Shown: in pieces, positions 52,105 through 62,123 of the stretch
How the letters are laid out: every line of letters begins with the position of its first letter
Position numbering within the stretch: position 1 is the first letter of the stretch
Assembly (NCBI RefSeq): GCF_013266735.1
Contig: NZ_JABSNU010000003.1
Coordinates: 434,001 to 498,000 of the forward strand
DNA from: Pedobacter foliorum
GTDB lineage: Bacteria; Bacteroidota; Bacteroidia; Sphingobacteriales; Sphingobacteriaceae
Length of the DNA: 64,000 nt
Reading direction: 5' to 3'
Translations under genes and position numbers: made by a program
Notes under the pieces: generated by a model
The model's database searches: none
Seen by the model: the letters and a program-made list of their open reading frames with translations, nothing else
What the model was told of the DNA's origin: nothing

Positions 52105-52986
52105 ATGAAAAATGTCTTAGGTATTGTTGCATTATTGTTGTTAAGTGTTGGTGCTTATGCTCAGGTTCCTGCGGTTCCGGCTAAGGCGGATTCAGCTAAG
52201 AAAACTAAGATCAAAACCCCTCCGAAGGATGGGTTTGCTGTGCGAAAGGATATCGATAGTAACGTAATGGTTCCCTATGCTGATGTAAGGGAAGAGGATG
52301 TTTATTATGCTAAAAGAATTTGGCGTGAAATTGATTTAAGAGATACGATCAACTCAGTGCTTAAATCTGAAGATGCTAAATTAATTGATGTATTGTTAGA
52401 AGCAATTGGAAACGAGGAACTAACAGTGTATTCTAATAAAGATACAACAGCTGGTAAGATTCTTGATGATAATGATTCATTCCGCATTGCTTTAACAGCT
52501 CAGGAAGCTTTACAAAGTGCAAGAGGGGTGAGTGAAGGAGTGGCTGATTCTGCGACCGGTAAAATTGCTGAGCCTTCTTTGAGGAGATTAAGATCAGATG
52601 AGTTTTTAAAATATAGAATAAAGGAAGATTGGATTTTAGATTCCAAACGTTCTGTGTTTGAGCCTAGAATAGTTGGTATTGCTCCAATGAAAGAGATTGA
52701 AGGGCACTGGCAGCCAGTATTTTGGGTTTACTACGATGATGCCCGTGAGTTGTTAAGTAAAAAGCGCCTAACCAATCCTGGGAATGATGCTTCTACTTTA
52801 ACTTTCGATGATTTCTTCGTTAGAAGGTTATTCTCTAGTTATGTAGTTAAGGAAACAAACCCTGGAAATAAAAACATTGTGGACATGTTAGGACTTACAG
52901 ATCCTAAAGATCCCAGGAAGCTATATGAGTCTGAACGTATAAAGAAATCAATTTCTGACTTCGAGCAAAGTCTTTGGGAATACTAA
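52105..52986 (+). CDS. gldN: GldN, T9SS periplasmic ring protein
   Basis: 293 residues with signal peptide (VLGIVALLLLSVGAYA). The body matches GldN: DGFAVRKDIDSNVMVPYADV, EEDVYYAKRIWREIDLRDTIN, AIGNEELTVYSNKD, KEDWILDSKRSVFEPRIVG, and FDDFFVRRLFSSYVVKETNP. GldN forms the periplasmic ring with GldK. It starts 6 bp after gldM. The terminator at 53006-53036 follows and overlaps the end of the convergent uvrC gene. Confidence 0.95.
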   Translation: MKNVLGIVALLLLSVGAYAQVPAVPAKADSAKKTKIKTPPKDGFAVRKDIDSNVMVPYADVREEDVYYAKRIWREIDLRDTINSVLKSEDAKLIDVLLEAIGNEELTVYSNKDTTAGKILDDNDSFRIALTAQEALQSARGVSEGVADSATGKIAEPSLRRLRSDEFLKYRIKEDWILDSKRSVFEPRIVGIAPMKEIEGHWQPVFWVYYDDARELLSKKRLTNPGNDASTLTFDDFFVRRLFSSYVVKETNPGNKNIVDMLGLTDPKDPRKLYESERIKKSISDFEQSLWEY

Positions 52987-53005
52987 GACAAGATTTAGAT
53001 ATTAT

Positions 53006-53036
53006 AAACGCTTCAATGTTTTACATTGGGGCGTTT
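53006..53036 (+). terminator. Terminator after gldN, overlapping the 3' end of uvrC
   Basis: 14-bp stem AAACGCTTCAATGT/ACATTGGGGCGTTT (53006-53019 and 53023-53036), with two G.U pairs, and a three-base loop, then TGTTT. It also spans the uvrC stop codon, so convergent transcription shares it. Confidence 0.75.
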
Positions 53037-54832
53037 TGTTTAGTAAAATAACTCAAAAGCTTTTGAGTTTGCGCCTTGTTTAAAACCTCGGCCAGTTCGG
53101 CCTCTGAGGCTTCTTTTATTTTCTTTACAGATTTGAAATGCCTCAATAATTTATCGGCAGTAGTTTTACCTATACCTTCTATTTGCTCTAATTCCGTTTT
53201 TAAAGTTCCCTGATCCCGCTTCTTTCTATGGAAAGTAATACCAAACCTGTGGGCTTCATCTCTTAATTGCTGAATCACTTTTAGTGTTTCAGATTTCTTA
53301 TCAAGGTATAACGGAAAAGAGTCTCCAGGATAATATAACTCTTCCAGGCGCTTGGCAATTCCTATTACCGTAACCTTTTTGTCTATACCCAGCTTTTTTA
53401 AGCTTGTTAATGCAGATGATAGCTGGCCTTTACCGCCGTCAATGATGATAAGTTGAGGTAATGCATTCTCTTCTTCCAACATGCGCTTATATCGCCTGTA
53501 AACGGCCTCTTCCATTGTAGCGAAATCGTTAGGACCTTCAACTGTTTTTACATTAAAATGCCTGTAATCCTTTTTTGAAGGCTTGGCATCCTTAAAAACT
53601 ACAATTGCCGACACAGGATACTTGCCCTGGAAGTTGGAGTTATCAAAGCATTCTATATGTTTTGGTAACTGAGTTAGCCTTAAATCCTTCTGCATTTGAC
53701 TAAGGATGCGGTCTGTTCTCAAGTCCGGATTAAGCTTTTCGTATTGATTTAACTTTTCCTTCTTGAAAAATAGTACGTTCTTTTGAGAGAGTTCCAGTAA
53801 TTTTTTCTTTTCCCCTAGCTTGGGTACTGTGAATTTAAGGTTAGTGTCAAGAAGTGCAATGTCGAAGGGAACGATAATCTCTTTAGATGTACTGTGGAAT
53901 TTTGTTCTGAACTCTGTTATTGCAATAGTTAATAATTCTTCATCAGTTTCATCTAATCGTTTCTTGATTTCAATGGTCTGCGTTTGAATAATACTACCAT
54001 TCATTACTTTCAGATAATTCACGAAAGCGTACCGTTCATCAGAAGCAATACTCACGACATCTATATTGGTAATGGCGCTATTTACTACAGTCGATTTACT
54101 TTGATATTTTTCAAGTACTTGAAGTTTTAACTGGTACTGATGTGCATATTCAAAATTTAGCTGATCTACAGCATTTTTAATTACCTGTTTTACATCACGT
54201 ATTACATTCCCGATTTTTCCATTGAGGATGTCTTTAATCTCTTCTATGCTGTTGTCGTAGTCCTCATGTGTTTGGTAAGCTTGACAAGGCCCCTTGCAGT
54301 TACCAATCTGATATTCCAGGCAAACTTTAAATTTGCCATCGCTTATGTTTTTATCTGTAAGTGGGAGGTTACAGGTACGTAGCGGATATGTTTCTTTAAT
54401 TAGATCCAGAATGGTGTGCATCATGCCAACGGAAGCATAAGGGCCAAAATAAGTGGAGCCATCTTTAACCATCTTTCGGGTCCAGTACACACGTGGGAAA
54501 GCTTCCTTCTTTATAATAATCCAAGGGTATGTTTTATCATCCTTAAGCATGATATTATACCTTGGCTGATGCTTCTTTATCAAACTGTTTTCAAGCAGCC
54601 ACGCATCAATTTCTGTATCAACAATGGTAAAGGAAATCTTTCTGATCTTGGAAACAAGTACCCTTGTTTTTCCATTCATTTGATTATCCTTATTGAAATA
54701 GGAGCCAACCCTGTTCCTTAAATCTTTTGCTTTACCGATATAAATTAGGATGCCTTCGCTATCCCAAAACTGGTATACACCAGGTTTATGAGGAATATCA
54801 CTAACAGCCTTTTTATGGTCAAAAGCACTCAT
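53021..54832 (-). CDS. uvrC: Excinuclease ABC subunit C
   Basis: 603 residues, the incision nuclease of nucleotide excision repair. The N-terminal GIY-YIG domain is PGVYQFWDSEGILIYIGKAKDLRNRV (about 18-43). A Cys-rich stretch (CNLPLTDKNISDGKFKVCLEYQIGNCKGPC) and the UVR motif follow near 200. The C-terminal RNase H-like nuclease includes ECFDNSNFQGKYPV and IIIDGGKGQLSSAL. Tandem helix-hairpin-helix motifs end the protein (LEQIEGIGKTTADKLLRHFK). Length is normal. Convergent with gldN. Confidence 0.96.
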   Translation of the reverse strand: MSAFDHKKAVSDIPHKPGVYQFWDSEGILIYIGKAKDLRNRVGSYFNKDNQMNGKTRVLVSKIRKISFTIVDTEIDAWLLENSLIKKHQPRYNIMLKDDKTYPWIIIKKEAFPRVYWTRKMVKDGSTYFGPYASVGMMHTILDLIKETYPLRTCNLPLTDKNISDGKFKVCLEYQIGNCKGPCQAYQTHEDYDNSIEEIKDILNGKIGNVIRDVKQVIKNAVDQLNFEYAHQYQLKLQVLEKYQSKSTVVNSAITNIDVVSIASDERYAFVNYLKVMNGSIIQTQTIEIKKRLDETDEELLTIAITEFRTKFHSTSKEIIVPFDIALLDTNLKFTVPKLGEKKKLLELSQKNVLFFKKEKLNQYEKLNPDLRTDRILSQMQKDLRLTQLPKHIECFDNSNFQGKYPVSAIVVFKDAKPSKKDYRHFNVKTVEGPNDFATMEEAVYRRYKRMLEEENALPQLIIIDGGKGQLSSALTSLKKLGIDKKVTVIGIAKRLEELYYPGDSFPLYLDKKSETLKVIQQLRDEAHRFGITFHRKKRDQGTLKTELEQIEGIGKTTADKLLRHFKSVKKIKEASEAELAEVLNKAQTQKLLSYFTKQNAPM

Positions 54833-54856
54833 TGAATTTAAGACAGATTAAGGTGG

Positions 54857-57079
54857 TTAAAAACCTAATTTCTCATCAAGTTCAGTTTTTTGCTCCTGTT
54901 GTTGGTACTGGTTACAGTCAAAAGTGATGGAAACGCCACTCTTAGGAGGTTCGAAATCTGCTTTAGAGATATTTATTTTAGGATTTGCATATACGCGTTT
55001 CATGAAACCGGCAAAGATAGGTAAGGCTGTGGTAGCTCCATCACCTTGTGCGGTACTGGTAAAGTGAAATGCACGGTCTTCGCAACCTGTCCATACACCT
55101 GCAACCAGTTGCGGACTGATACCCATAAACCATCCATCTGAGTTGTTTTGTGTCGTTCCCGTTTTACCGCCAATTGGTGTTTTGATGCCAAATTTACCGG
55201 CTAACCTCCAGCCAGTTCCATTCGTTATTACACCTCTTAGCATACGAGTCATTACATATGCAACTTCTTCATTCATCGCCGGAACCGGGATAGCTTTTTC
55301 GCTGTGCAGTACTACACCGTTCTTATCTTCTATTCTTAGAATATACATTGGCTTGGTCCAAACACCTTTATTCGCGAAAACACTGTATGCTCCAACCATA
55401 TCATAAACAGAAGCATCAAATGAGCCTAATGCTATTGATGGATAAGCGGGAACCTCTGATGTAATACCCATTTTTTTAGCAAGAGTGGCTACAGCAGTTG
55501 GTCCTACCTGCTTCATTAAATAGGCGGCAATATAGTTTTGTGAAAGTGCGAGTCCTTTTTGTAGAGTTAAATAACCGGGAACAGTACCTCCAGAGCGAGG
55601 AGTCCATGGTGGACTGCCAGGAATCTCAATAGTAACAGGTTCATTAAGTACAGAAAAGCAAGGCGAGTAACCATTTTCTATTGCCACAGCATAGGTAAAA
55701 GGTTTCGCTGTTGAACCAACCTGTCTTGTTCCCATTTTAACCTGATCATATTTAAAATGCTCATAATTAATGCCGCCAACCCAGGCTTTAACATATCCTG
55801 TTTGCGGGTCCATGGCCATCATTGCATTTCTTAATAGCATTTTGTAGTACTTTACTGAGTCAATTGGCTTCATTAAAGTATCTATATTACCTTTCCAGGT
55901 AAAGATGGTTAAGCGAGTTGGTGTATTAAAGTCTTCTTTAATCTCCGCTTCTGATTTGCCTTCAAGCTGTAATGCTTTATATCTGTCAGATCTTTTAACA
56001 CCTTGCTCTATCTGGGCTTCTTTTCCTTTAAATGGATTTCTGCCTTTCCAGCTGTTTGTAAATGATTGCTGAAGGGTTTTCATGTATTCCTTTTGCGCAT
56101 CCTCAGCTGCAACCTGCATATCGTAGTTTAAGGTTGTGATGATTTTTAAACCATCTCTGTCAAGGTCATACGGGGTGCCATCTGGTTTTGTTATCGATCG
56201 TTCTTCAAATATTTTTCTAATGTCGTTTTTTAATACTGCCCTGAAATATGGCGCAATTCCGTCGTTTACAGTTGCTGCGCTAAACCTTAAACCTAAAGGT
56301 TTTTGCTGTTCGGTATCAAATTGTTGCTGAGTAAGGAGGTCCTCTTTAACCATGAGCCCCATAATTGTATTTCTTCTGGCTAAAGCACGATCAGGGTTAC
56401 GGGTAGGAGAGTATCTCGTAATACCTTTTAGGATACCGACAAGAGTTGCTGCTTGTGAAACACTCAATTTATCGGGAGTTGTGTTGAAATAAACTCTTGC
56501 AGCTGACTTAATTCCGTAAGCCTGATTCCCGAAATCTACCGTATTAAGGTACATAACAATAATCTCTTCCTTGGTGTAGTTGCGCTCTAATTTTACTGCA
56601 ATAACCCATTCCTGAAATTTCTGTAGGATACGTTTGGCAAAGTTTTTTTGTCTTCCTTCTTCAGAAAATAGATTCAAAGCAAGTTGTTGAGTAATGGTAC
56701 TACCTCCTTGTTTTTTACCTACAATCGCATAAAGGAATATAGTAAATGTACGTTTGAAATCGATGCCCGAATGTTCCCTGAATCTGATGTCTTCGGTTGC
56801 AATTAAGGCATTAATTACATTTGGTGAAATTTCCGGGTAGGTTACATTTGATCGGTTTTGTACAAAGTAGGTGCCTAGAACCCTGCCATCATCAGTTACA
56901 ATTTCTGATGCCTGATTGCTTTTAGGGTGTTCAATATCTCTGAATGATGGGAGCTCTCCAAATAATCCAAATCCAATGCAAACAATAAACAGGGCAAACA
57001 AAGCGATTCCCCCGATTAATAATTTCCATAATGTAAAGTTATACTTTCTAATGTCCTCCTGGGAAAGTGCTTTCCTCAT
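54857..57079 (-). CDS. Class A penicillin-binding protein (PBP1a-type)
   Basis: 740 residues with an N-terminal membrane anchor (LLIGGIALFALFIVCIGFGLF). The GT51 glycosyltransferase domain shows ATEDIRFREHSGIDFKR (catalytic Glu), GGSTITQQLALNLF and RKFQEWVIAVKLERNY-like residues. The transpeptidase domain carries SxxK as Ser-Thr-Ala-Lys in VGSTAKPFTY, SQN in LALSQNYIAAYL, and KTG in GGKTGTTQNNSDGW. It polymerises and crosslinks peptidoglycan. The upstream SprE/PorW-like gene ends 2 bp before its start, so both are in one transcript. Confidence 0.95.
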   Translation of the reverse strand: MRKALSQEDIRKYNFTLWKLLIGGIALFALFIVCIGFGLFGELPSFRDIEHPKSNQASEIVTDDGRVLGTYFVQNRSNVTYPEISPNVINALIATEDIRFREHSGIDFKRTFTIFLYAIVGKKQGGSTITQQLALNLFSEEGRQKNFAKRILQKFQEWVIAVKLERNYTKEEIIVMYLNTVDFGNQAYGIKSAARVYFNTTPDKLSVSQAATLVGILKGITRYSPTRNPDRALARRNTIMGLMVKEDLLTQQQFDTEQQKPLGLRFSAATVNDGIAPYFRAVLKNDIRKIFEERSITKPDGTPYDLDRDGLKIITTLNYDMQVAAEDAQKEYMKTLQQSFTNSWKGRNPFKGKEAQIEQGVKRSDRYKALQLEGKSEAEIKEDFNTPTRLTIFTWKGNIDTLMKPIDSVKYYKMLLRNAMMAMDPQTGYVKAWVGGINYEHFKYDQVKMGTRQVGSTAKPFTYAVAIENGYSPCFSVLNEPVTIEIPGSPPWTPRSGGTVPGYLTLQKGLALSQNYIAAYLMKQVGPTAVATLAKKMGITSEVPAYPSIALGSFDASVYDMVGAYSVFANKGVWTKPMYILRIEDKNGVVLHSEKAIPVPAMNEEVAYVMTRMLRGVITNGTGWRLAGKFGIKTPIGGKTGTTQNNSDGWFMGISPQLVAGVWTGCEDRAFHFTSTAQGDGATTALPIFAGFMKRVYANPKINISKADFEPPKSGVSITFDCNQYQQQEQKTELDEKLGF

Positions 57080-57081
57080 TT

Positions 57082-59859
57082 TTAATAGTTGTTTTTATAA
57101 AATTCTATATACTTATCCAACAAAGTTTTACTGGTAAGCTTATCGAAATTCTCTTTGCTAATGATGAAACCGGTGTAAATATTAACGGGAACTTTCATAA
57201 TTTGTTTTAGCTGTGGAGTGATTCCGGCCGCATAGGTTTTTGCGTCGTCAAAATTACTAAAGTTCCCCACATAAATGAGTTGATCATTGTCAAATTCTTT
57301 TAACTGGTGTTTTAGATTACTCCCAGCATAGTTTCCGCGGTTAAACTGGCCAATGCCAAAACGAGATGAACTAAGAGTTAACGAGCCATCAGCCACATCT
57401 ATTACGTAGTAATAAACTGTTGATACAGCCGTACTGAAAGGACCATCAACCTTTACTGCCGGAGCTTTTGGAGCATCTGGAGTTGTTGGTTGTGACGTTA
57501 CAGGTTTAGCTATTTCCTGAATTTTTGCCGTCTGATCTGGTTTTTCAAGCGCAACCGGCTCCTTGGCTTTTGAAACTGTAGGGGTTGGTATGCGTGGACC
57601 AAAATAAGGTGGCTCATTTGGATCAAAATCTATAAGAGCCGTATCTCTTTTCTGAAAATCGGCAAGATGTTCATTTATATAGGTAAGATTCCCTTTAACT
57701 AATGGAGTAATCAGTTTGTCGTCCGGAAATTGTTCAGTAATACTACCGAAGGCTGTTAATAAAGCATCTACTTTGCTTGTTCTTCCAATAGCAATTGCTT
57801 TTAAATAAGCAAACTGTGGCGCAAGAAAACTACCTGAACTACTTTTTGAAGTTTCGTTTACCCGACTGATAACCGTATTGAAATCTTTTTTTAAGTATTG
57901 ATCAAAGATTTCATTGTATTGTGTATTGATTGCCGTTTCAAGCTCAGACTGTCTTAGAGAGAATGACGGATCAATAATGATCTTTGCGTAAATAGATGAA
58001 GGGAAATCTTTAAGTACTTTGTTTTTAAAGTCGATTGATTTAGGTTCGTCAATACCTTTGTTTATTAAAAACAAGCTATAATAAGTTGCATCAAGATGGT
58101 TGTTTGCCGGGAATCGGTTTAGCAACAACTGATACGCTTCTGCTGCTTCTTTAGGGCTATTTAGCTCCTGTAAGTAGAAACTCGCAATTTCGTAATATGC
58201 ATCAATTATCTTTTGGTTAGATTTTGCCAGCAGTTCAGGCGTAACAGGTAGAGAGTCTGTGTATTGTTTTACAAGAGTTTGGGCGTCTTTCACAACAGGT
58301 GCTGCTTCATCAGGACTAATTGGCGTGTTTATGTTGTTGGCAATTTCTTGTGAAGTTTCCTGTGCAGATGTTCTGATACTTTGGCGCCAGTTGTTCTCTA
58401 ATTTTCTATTTCCCCACTTTCTTTTGAAGTCTGAAAATCCAATGGTGATTGCCGTTGGATTGCTGAAATAAAATGAACTTTGTAACTGAGCATTGTTGTT
58501 ACGTCCATAAGTAGGTTGGTAACCCCCAGTTGAAGAGGAATTTGTATTTGAAGCCTGAACAGCGGCTGCTACAGGATTAGCTAACAGCTTTATTTTTTCT
58601 GCACGACTAGCTTCGGGTAATTTTGCAATGCTTTGTAGCGTGTCTTCAATACTTATAATCTGATACCGATTGGTTAAATACTGAAGGTTTAAGTTTTTCT
58701 TAAGAATAAGATCATATCCCGGATAGGTTTTAGGAAGCGTATTCACAGTACTGTCGTAATAAGATTTTGCTTTAAGGTAATCCTTGAAAACCTTGAAGTT
58801 TAAATCGGCAATTCTTAAATAAGAAAGACCCTTTTGATATTGGTTTGTTGTGCTTTTCTGAATAGATAATTCATAATATTTTAGTGCTTCTTTGAATTCC
58901 TCATCAGCAGCATGACTTTCCGCGATTTGAAAATATACCTGATCATTATAATCCAGGTTTTTATCGTCTTTTAACAAACCAAGCAATTGATTCTGTTTGT
59001 TGGCCTTCCGCGGACCACCTTCAAGTGTTTTTAACTTAATTTGATTTAGGTTAGCATTAAAATACATTTCAAAAGGTGCATTGCTTTTTACTACCTTTCT
59101 GTAGTTTATTAACGCGTCAGGATAGTTTTTTTGTTTTTCATAAAGTTGAGCAAGAATATAAGTCCACCTTATTCTATTGTCAGTTCCTGCACCAGCTTTA
59201 ATTGCATCTTTTAAATAAGAAATAGCTGCTGCATTATTATCCAGATAGATGCACATTTGTGCCAGGGTAGCAAAGGGCTCAGCTAGATTTCTTTTCTTTT
59301 TAATATCTGGAAGGATAGATTCAAGAGTATCTAGTACTTTGTTGGCCTCACTGATTCTTTTAAGTTGCATAAGACTACGCGCTTTCCAGTTCAGTGCCTC
59401 CAGATAACTGTTTATGTTTTTTTTATAGGTTCTGGCAGTATAATCAAAATACTCTGCGGCGTTAAAATAATTACCGTTAAAAAAGTTAGCTTTTCCTAGT
59501 AATATATAAGCATCATCGGTATAGTTGCTATAACTTTTTTCGAGGATGATGGTTTGTGCTTTTTTAATAATATCATCCATTGGCTTTAGATTCAGTGAGG
59601 TATTTACCTCATTGTTGTCTGTTACCGGACCTAAAAATACGGGTAATATCTGGTCATAATTGTCCACATAGGTTTCTGCAAGTTCTTGTTGGTGAGTTAT
59701 TAAAAGAACCTTAGAGTTATATATGTAATTGTAGCGAGCGGTTAAGTTTTGCATGCCTCTGCTTGAAGCAGTATCTTTGTGAGTGCTGCAGGAGTAAACT
59801 ATGCAGACGCATAAGCTAAATAATATTACCTTTAAATTGTAGATCGCGTAATTTTTCAA
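57082..59859 (-). CDS. SprE/PorW-like TPR lipoprotein of the type IX secretion system
   Basis: About 925 residues from a TTG at 59859, giving MKNYAIYNLKVILFSLCVCI and lipobox VYSC; the open frame reaches another TTG at 59904 but its leader would be implausible and would cover promoter-like repeats. After the lipid anchor come SRGMQNLTARYNYIYNSKVLL, the SprE/PorW start pattern, and long TPR-like helical repeats (for example NYTDDAYILLGKANFFNGNYF). PorW links the PorKN ring to the translocon. C-terminal residues about 800-925 are a separate compact SPOR-like domain. Distance from gldKLMN is about 4 kb. Confidence 0.85.
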   Translation of the reverse strand: MKNYAIYNLKVILFSLCVCIVYSCSTHKDTASSRGMQNLTARYNYIYNSKVLLITHQQELAETYVDNYDQILPVFLGPVTDNNEVNTSLNLKPMDDIIKKAQTIILEKSYSNYTDDAYILLGKANFFNGNYFNAAEYFDYTARTYKKNINSYLEALNWKARSLMQLKRISEANKVLDTLESILPDIKKKRNLAEPFATLAQMCIYLDNNAAAISYLKDAIKAGAGTDNRIRWTYILAQLYEKQKNYPDALINYRKVVKSNAPFEMYFNANLNQIKLKTLEGGPRKANKQNQLLGLLKDDKNLDYNDQVYFQIAESHAADEEFKEALKYYELSIQKSTTNQYQKGLSYLRIADLNFKVFKDYLKAKSYYDSTVNTLPKTYPGYDLILKKNLNLQYLTNRYQIISIEDTLQSIAKLPEASRAEKIKLLANPVAAAVQASNTNSSSTGGYQPTYGRNNNAQLQSSFYFSNPTAITIGFSDFKRKWGNRKLENNWRQSIRTSAQETSQEIANNINTPISPDEAAPVVKDAQTLVKQYTDSLPVTPELLAKSNQKIIDAYYEIASFYLQELNSPKEAAEAYQLLLNRFPANNHLDATYYSLFLINKGIDEPKSIDFKNKVLKDFPSSIYAKIIIDPSFSLRQSELETAINTQYNEIFDQYLKKDFNTVISRVNETSKSSSGSFLAPQFAYLKAIAIGRTSKVDALLTAFGSITEQFPDDKLITPLVKGNLTYINEHLADFQKRDTALIDFDPNEPPYFGPRIPTPTVSKAKEPVALEKPDQTAKIQEIAKPVTSQPTTPDAPKAPAVKVDGPFSTAVSTVYYYVIDVADGSLTLSSSRFGIGQFNRGNYAGSNLKHQLKEFDNDQLIYVGNFSNFDDAKTYAAGITPQLKQIMKVPVNIYTGFIISKENFDKLTSKTLLDKYIEFYKNNY

Positions 59860-59889
59860 AAAATACAGATTTAGTTGATGCTTATAAAA

Positions 59890-59917
59890 ACAAAATATAT
59901 ACAAAATATATACAAAA
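59890..59917. repeat. 11-bp tandem repeat in the divergent promoter region
   Basis: ACAAAATATAT is repeated twice (59890-59900 and 59901-59911) followed by a partial ACAAAA (59912-59917). On the minus strand each unit reads ATATATTTTGT, close to TAnnTTTG-type -7 boxes. Spacing equals about one helical turn. It lies between the SprE/PorW-like gene and atpZ. Confidence 0.55.
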
Positions 59918-59975
59918 GTATTTTATTCAACTATAACTTCTTAACAAAACCGATTTTATTTAACTATATCAGTTT

Positions 59976-60194
59976 ATGACAGATCCTGAAGAAAAGAAAA
60001 AAGGCTTAAACACGTTTGCTAAATATTCTTCAATTAGTTTTCAAATGATTGCTATAATAGGTGTATTTGCCTTTATCGGTTATAAAATTGATAAACATAG
60101 AGGGAGTAAGACGCTTATTATAACAGCAATATTTAGTTTGATAGGAGTTGGCGTAGCTATGTATCAAGTTGTAAAACAGTTGAATAAAAACTAA
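59976..60194 (+). CDS. AtpZ/AtpI-type small ATP synthase-associated protein
   Basis: 72 residues with two helices (SISFQMIAIIGVFAFIGYKI and TLIITAIFSLIGVGVAMYQVV) joined by the polar loop DKHRGSKT. Such proteins head F1Fo operons and are proposed to assist c-ring assembly or Mg uptake. It lies at the start of a plus-strand run ending in atpA. The divergent SprE/PorW-like gene is on its left. Confidence 0.85.
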   Translation: MTDPEEKKKGLNTFAKYSSISFQMIAIIGVFAFIGYKIDKHRGSKTLIITAIFSLIGVGVAMYQVVKQLNKN

Positions 60195-60248
60195 AGTTGA
60201 TTATTTTAAGCCAAGGTAAATACCTACTTTTGTAAAAAAATATAAATT

Positions 60249-60635
60249 TTGAGTCTAGCGCGTTTTACTGTTTCTTATTTACTGTATTGTATAGTTTTGG
60301 CTGGTATAGCCTATTTGTTGCCGATAATTTTCCCTGATGCCCGCATTCTGACTAGTAAGTTCTGGCTCATATATTCTTTCTTTGCCGGCATTACCTATGT
60401 TGCTTATTTCTGTGCTGATTTGGGCCTGAAACGTAATCCAGAAGTAGGGATTATGGCGATTATGGGGGCTATTGCAGTGAAAATGTTTTTTTCTTTGGCT
60501 TTCGTGCTGATTTACAGTCTAAATGCTAAGGAAAAGGGGCTAATTTTTGTGCTGAATTTTTTTTCTTTATATTTATTGTTCAGCTTCTTTGAAATATACT
60601 CTTTGTTACGTAACTTGCGCCACCAAAATAAATAG
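60249..60635 (+). CDS. AtpI-like four-helix membrane protein
   Basis: 128 residues with four helices (FTVSYLLYCIVLAGIAYLLPIIF, WLIYSFFAGITYVAYFCADLG, IMAIMGAIAVKMFFSLAFVLIY, ILNFFSLYLLFSFFEIYSLL-like). No family could be named with confidence; position between atpZ and atpB and helix count resemble AtpI-type proteins of Bacteroidota. The start is a TTG at 60249; no in-frame ATG is close by. It is likely co-transcribed with the ATP synthase genes. Confidence 0.6.
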   Translation: MSLARFTVSYLLYCIVLAGIAYLLPIIFPDARILTSKFWLIYSFFAGITYVAYFCADLGLKRNPEVGIMAIMGAIAVKMFFSLAFVLIYSLNAKEKGLIFVLNFFSLYLLFSFFEIYSLLRNLRHQNK

Positions 60636-60652
60636 TAAAAATCTGCGACTAA

Positions 60653-61777
60653 ATGGATTGTAGCCACGTTTTTGAGTTTAAAGTGAAAAGGTTAATTGTT
60701 GTTTTTACGCTTTTTTTAGCGTTTCTGTCGGTTTCGTCTCGAGTTTTTGCTCAAGCGGATACTGCCGTTGTTTCTGCTGATACTGCTGTAAATGCAGCTC
60801 ATACCGAAGGTGCTCATGGCGCCGGACATGGAGAAGAGAAGTTTGAACCTACCAAAGTGATTATGGAACATATTGCGGATTCGCATATGTGGCATCTTTG
60901 GGGTCATTTATCGATCCCGCTTCCTGTAATATTGTATACTCCGGATGCCGGCTTAGAGTTTTTCTCTTCAGGTCAATTTCATCACGGTGAACATGATTAT
61001 GCAGGTGCAAAGAATACTTACCGTTTAGTTAACGACAAGATTAAAATTGTTGGTGCTGACGGTCAGGTAGATGAAGCTGCTTCATCTAAAATCCTTGATT
61101 TTTCTATTACTAAGAATGTTGCTGCAATGTTTATTGCAATAGCGATTATCCTTGTAATATTTATATCTGTTGCTGCTGCGTATAAAAAACGTGTTGGTAA
61201 AGCGCCAAAAGGTTTGCAATCATTTGTTGAGCCGATCATTCTTTTTGTAAGAGATGATATTGCTAAACCAAATATCGGACATAAGCACGCTAAGTTTATG
61301 CCTTACTTATTAACTGTGTTTTTCTTTATCTGGATTAACAACGTTTTAGGTTTGATTCCTATTTTTCCAGGAGGTGCCAACGTAACTGGTAACATCTCAT
61401 TAACCTTTGTGCTTTCATTGTTTACTATGATTATTGTAAACATTAACGGTAACAAATATTACTGGAAACACATCTTTTTACCTAACGTACCTTTCTGGTT
61501 ATGGCCACTTATGGTAGTAGTTGAGGTTGTAGGTGTAATTTCTAAGCCCTTTGCATTAATGGTTCGTTTGTTTGCTAACATTACTGCTGGTCACATTATC
61601 GTATTGAGTTTGATCTCATTGATATTTATTTTTAAAACATTGGCTATTGCGCCGGTATCTGTTGCTTTCGTATTGTTTATGGATGTGTTAGAATTACTGG
61701 TAGCATTTTTACAAGCCTTTATATTTACATTACTTACTGCCTTGTTTATTGGTATGGCAGTAGAAGAACATCATTAA
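60653..61777 (+). CDS. atpB: ATP synthase F0 subunit a
   Basis: 374 residues. An N-terminal signal-like helix (LIVVFTLFLAFLSVSSRVFA) and a His/Glu-rich linker (HTEGAHGAGHGEEKF) precede the usual five-helix subunit a. The essential Arg is in KPFALMVRLFANITAGH near residue 312. Ions pass through this subunit to the c-ring. Bacteroidota subunit a often has such an extended N-terminus. The ATG at 60653 is used; a GTG at 60683 (MKRLIVVFTLF if used) would give an even more typical signal peptide. Followed by atpE after 41 bp. Confidence 0.94.
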   Translation: MDCSHVFEFKVKRLIVVFTLFLAFLSVSSRVFAQADTAVVSADTAVNAAHTEGAHGAGHGEEKFEPTKVIMEHIADSHMWHLWGHLSIPLPVILYTPDAGLEFFSSGQFHHGEHDYAGAKNTYRLVNDKIKIVGADGQVDEAASSKILDFSITKNVAAMFIAIAIILVIFISVAAAYKKRVGKAPKGLQSFVEPIILFVRDDIAKPNIGHKHAKFMPYLLTVFFFIWINNVLGLIPIFPGGANVTGNISLTFVLSLFTMIIVNINGNKYYWKHIFLPNVPFWLWPLMVVVEVVGVISKPFALMVRLFANITAGHIIVLSLISLIFIFKTLAIAPVSVAFVLFMDVLELLVAFLQAFIFTLLTALFIGMAVEEHH

Positions 61778-61806
61778 TTAGAAACTATTTTTTACAAATT
61801 ATATAA

Positions 61807-62031
<225 letters not shown>

Positions 62032-62123
62032 TAACTCAAACTGAAAAATTTTAGGCGGGTATATAACGATTGGTTATCTACCTGCCTTAATAAAGAAGAA
62101 TAAGTTTAAAAGTATTATATAAA

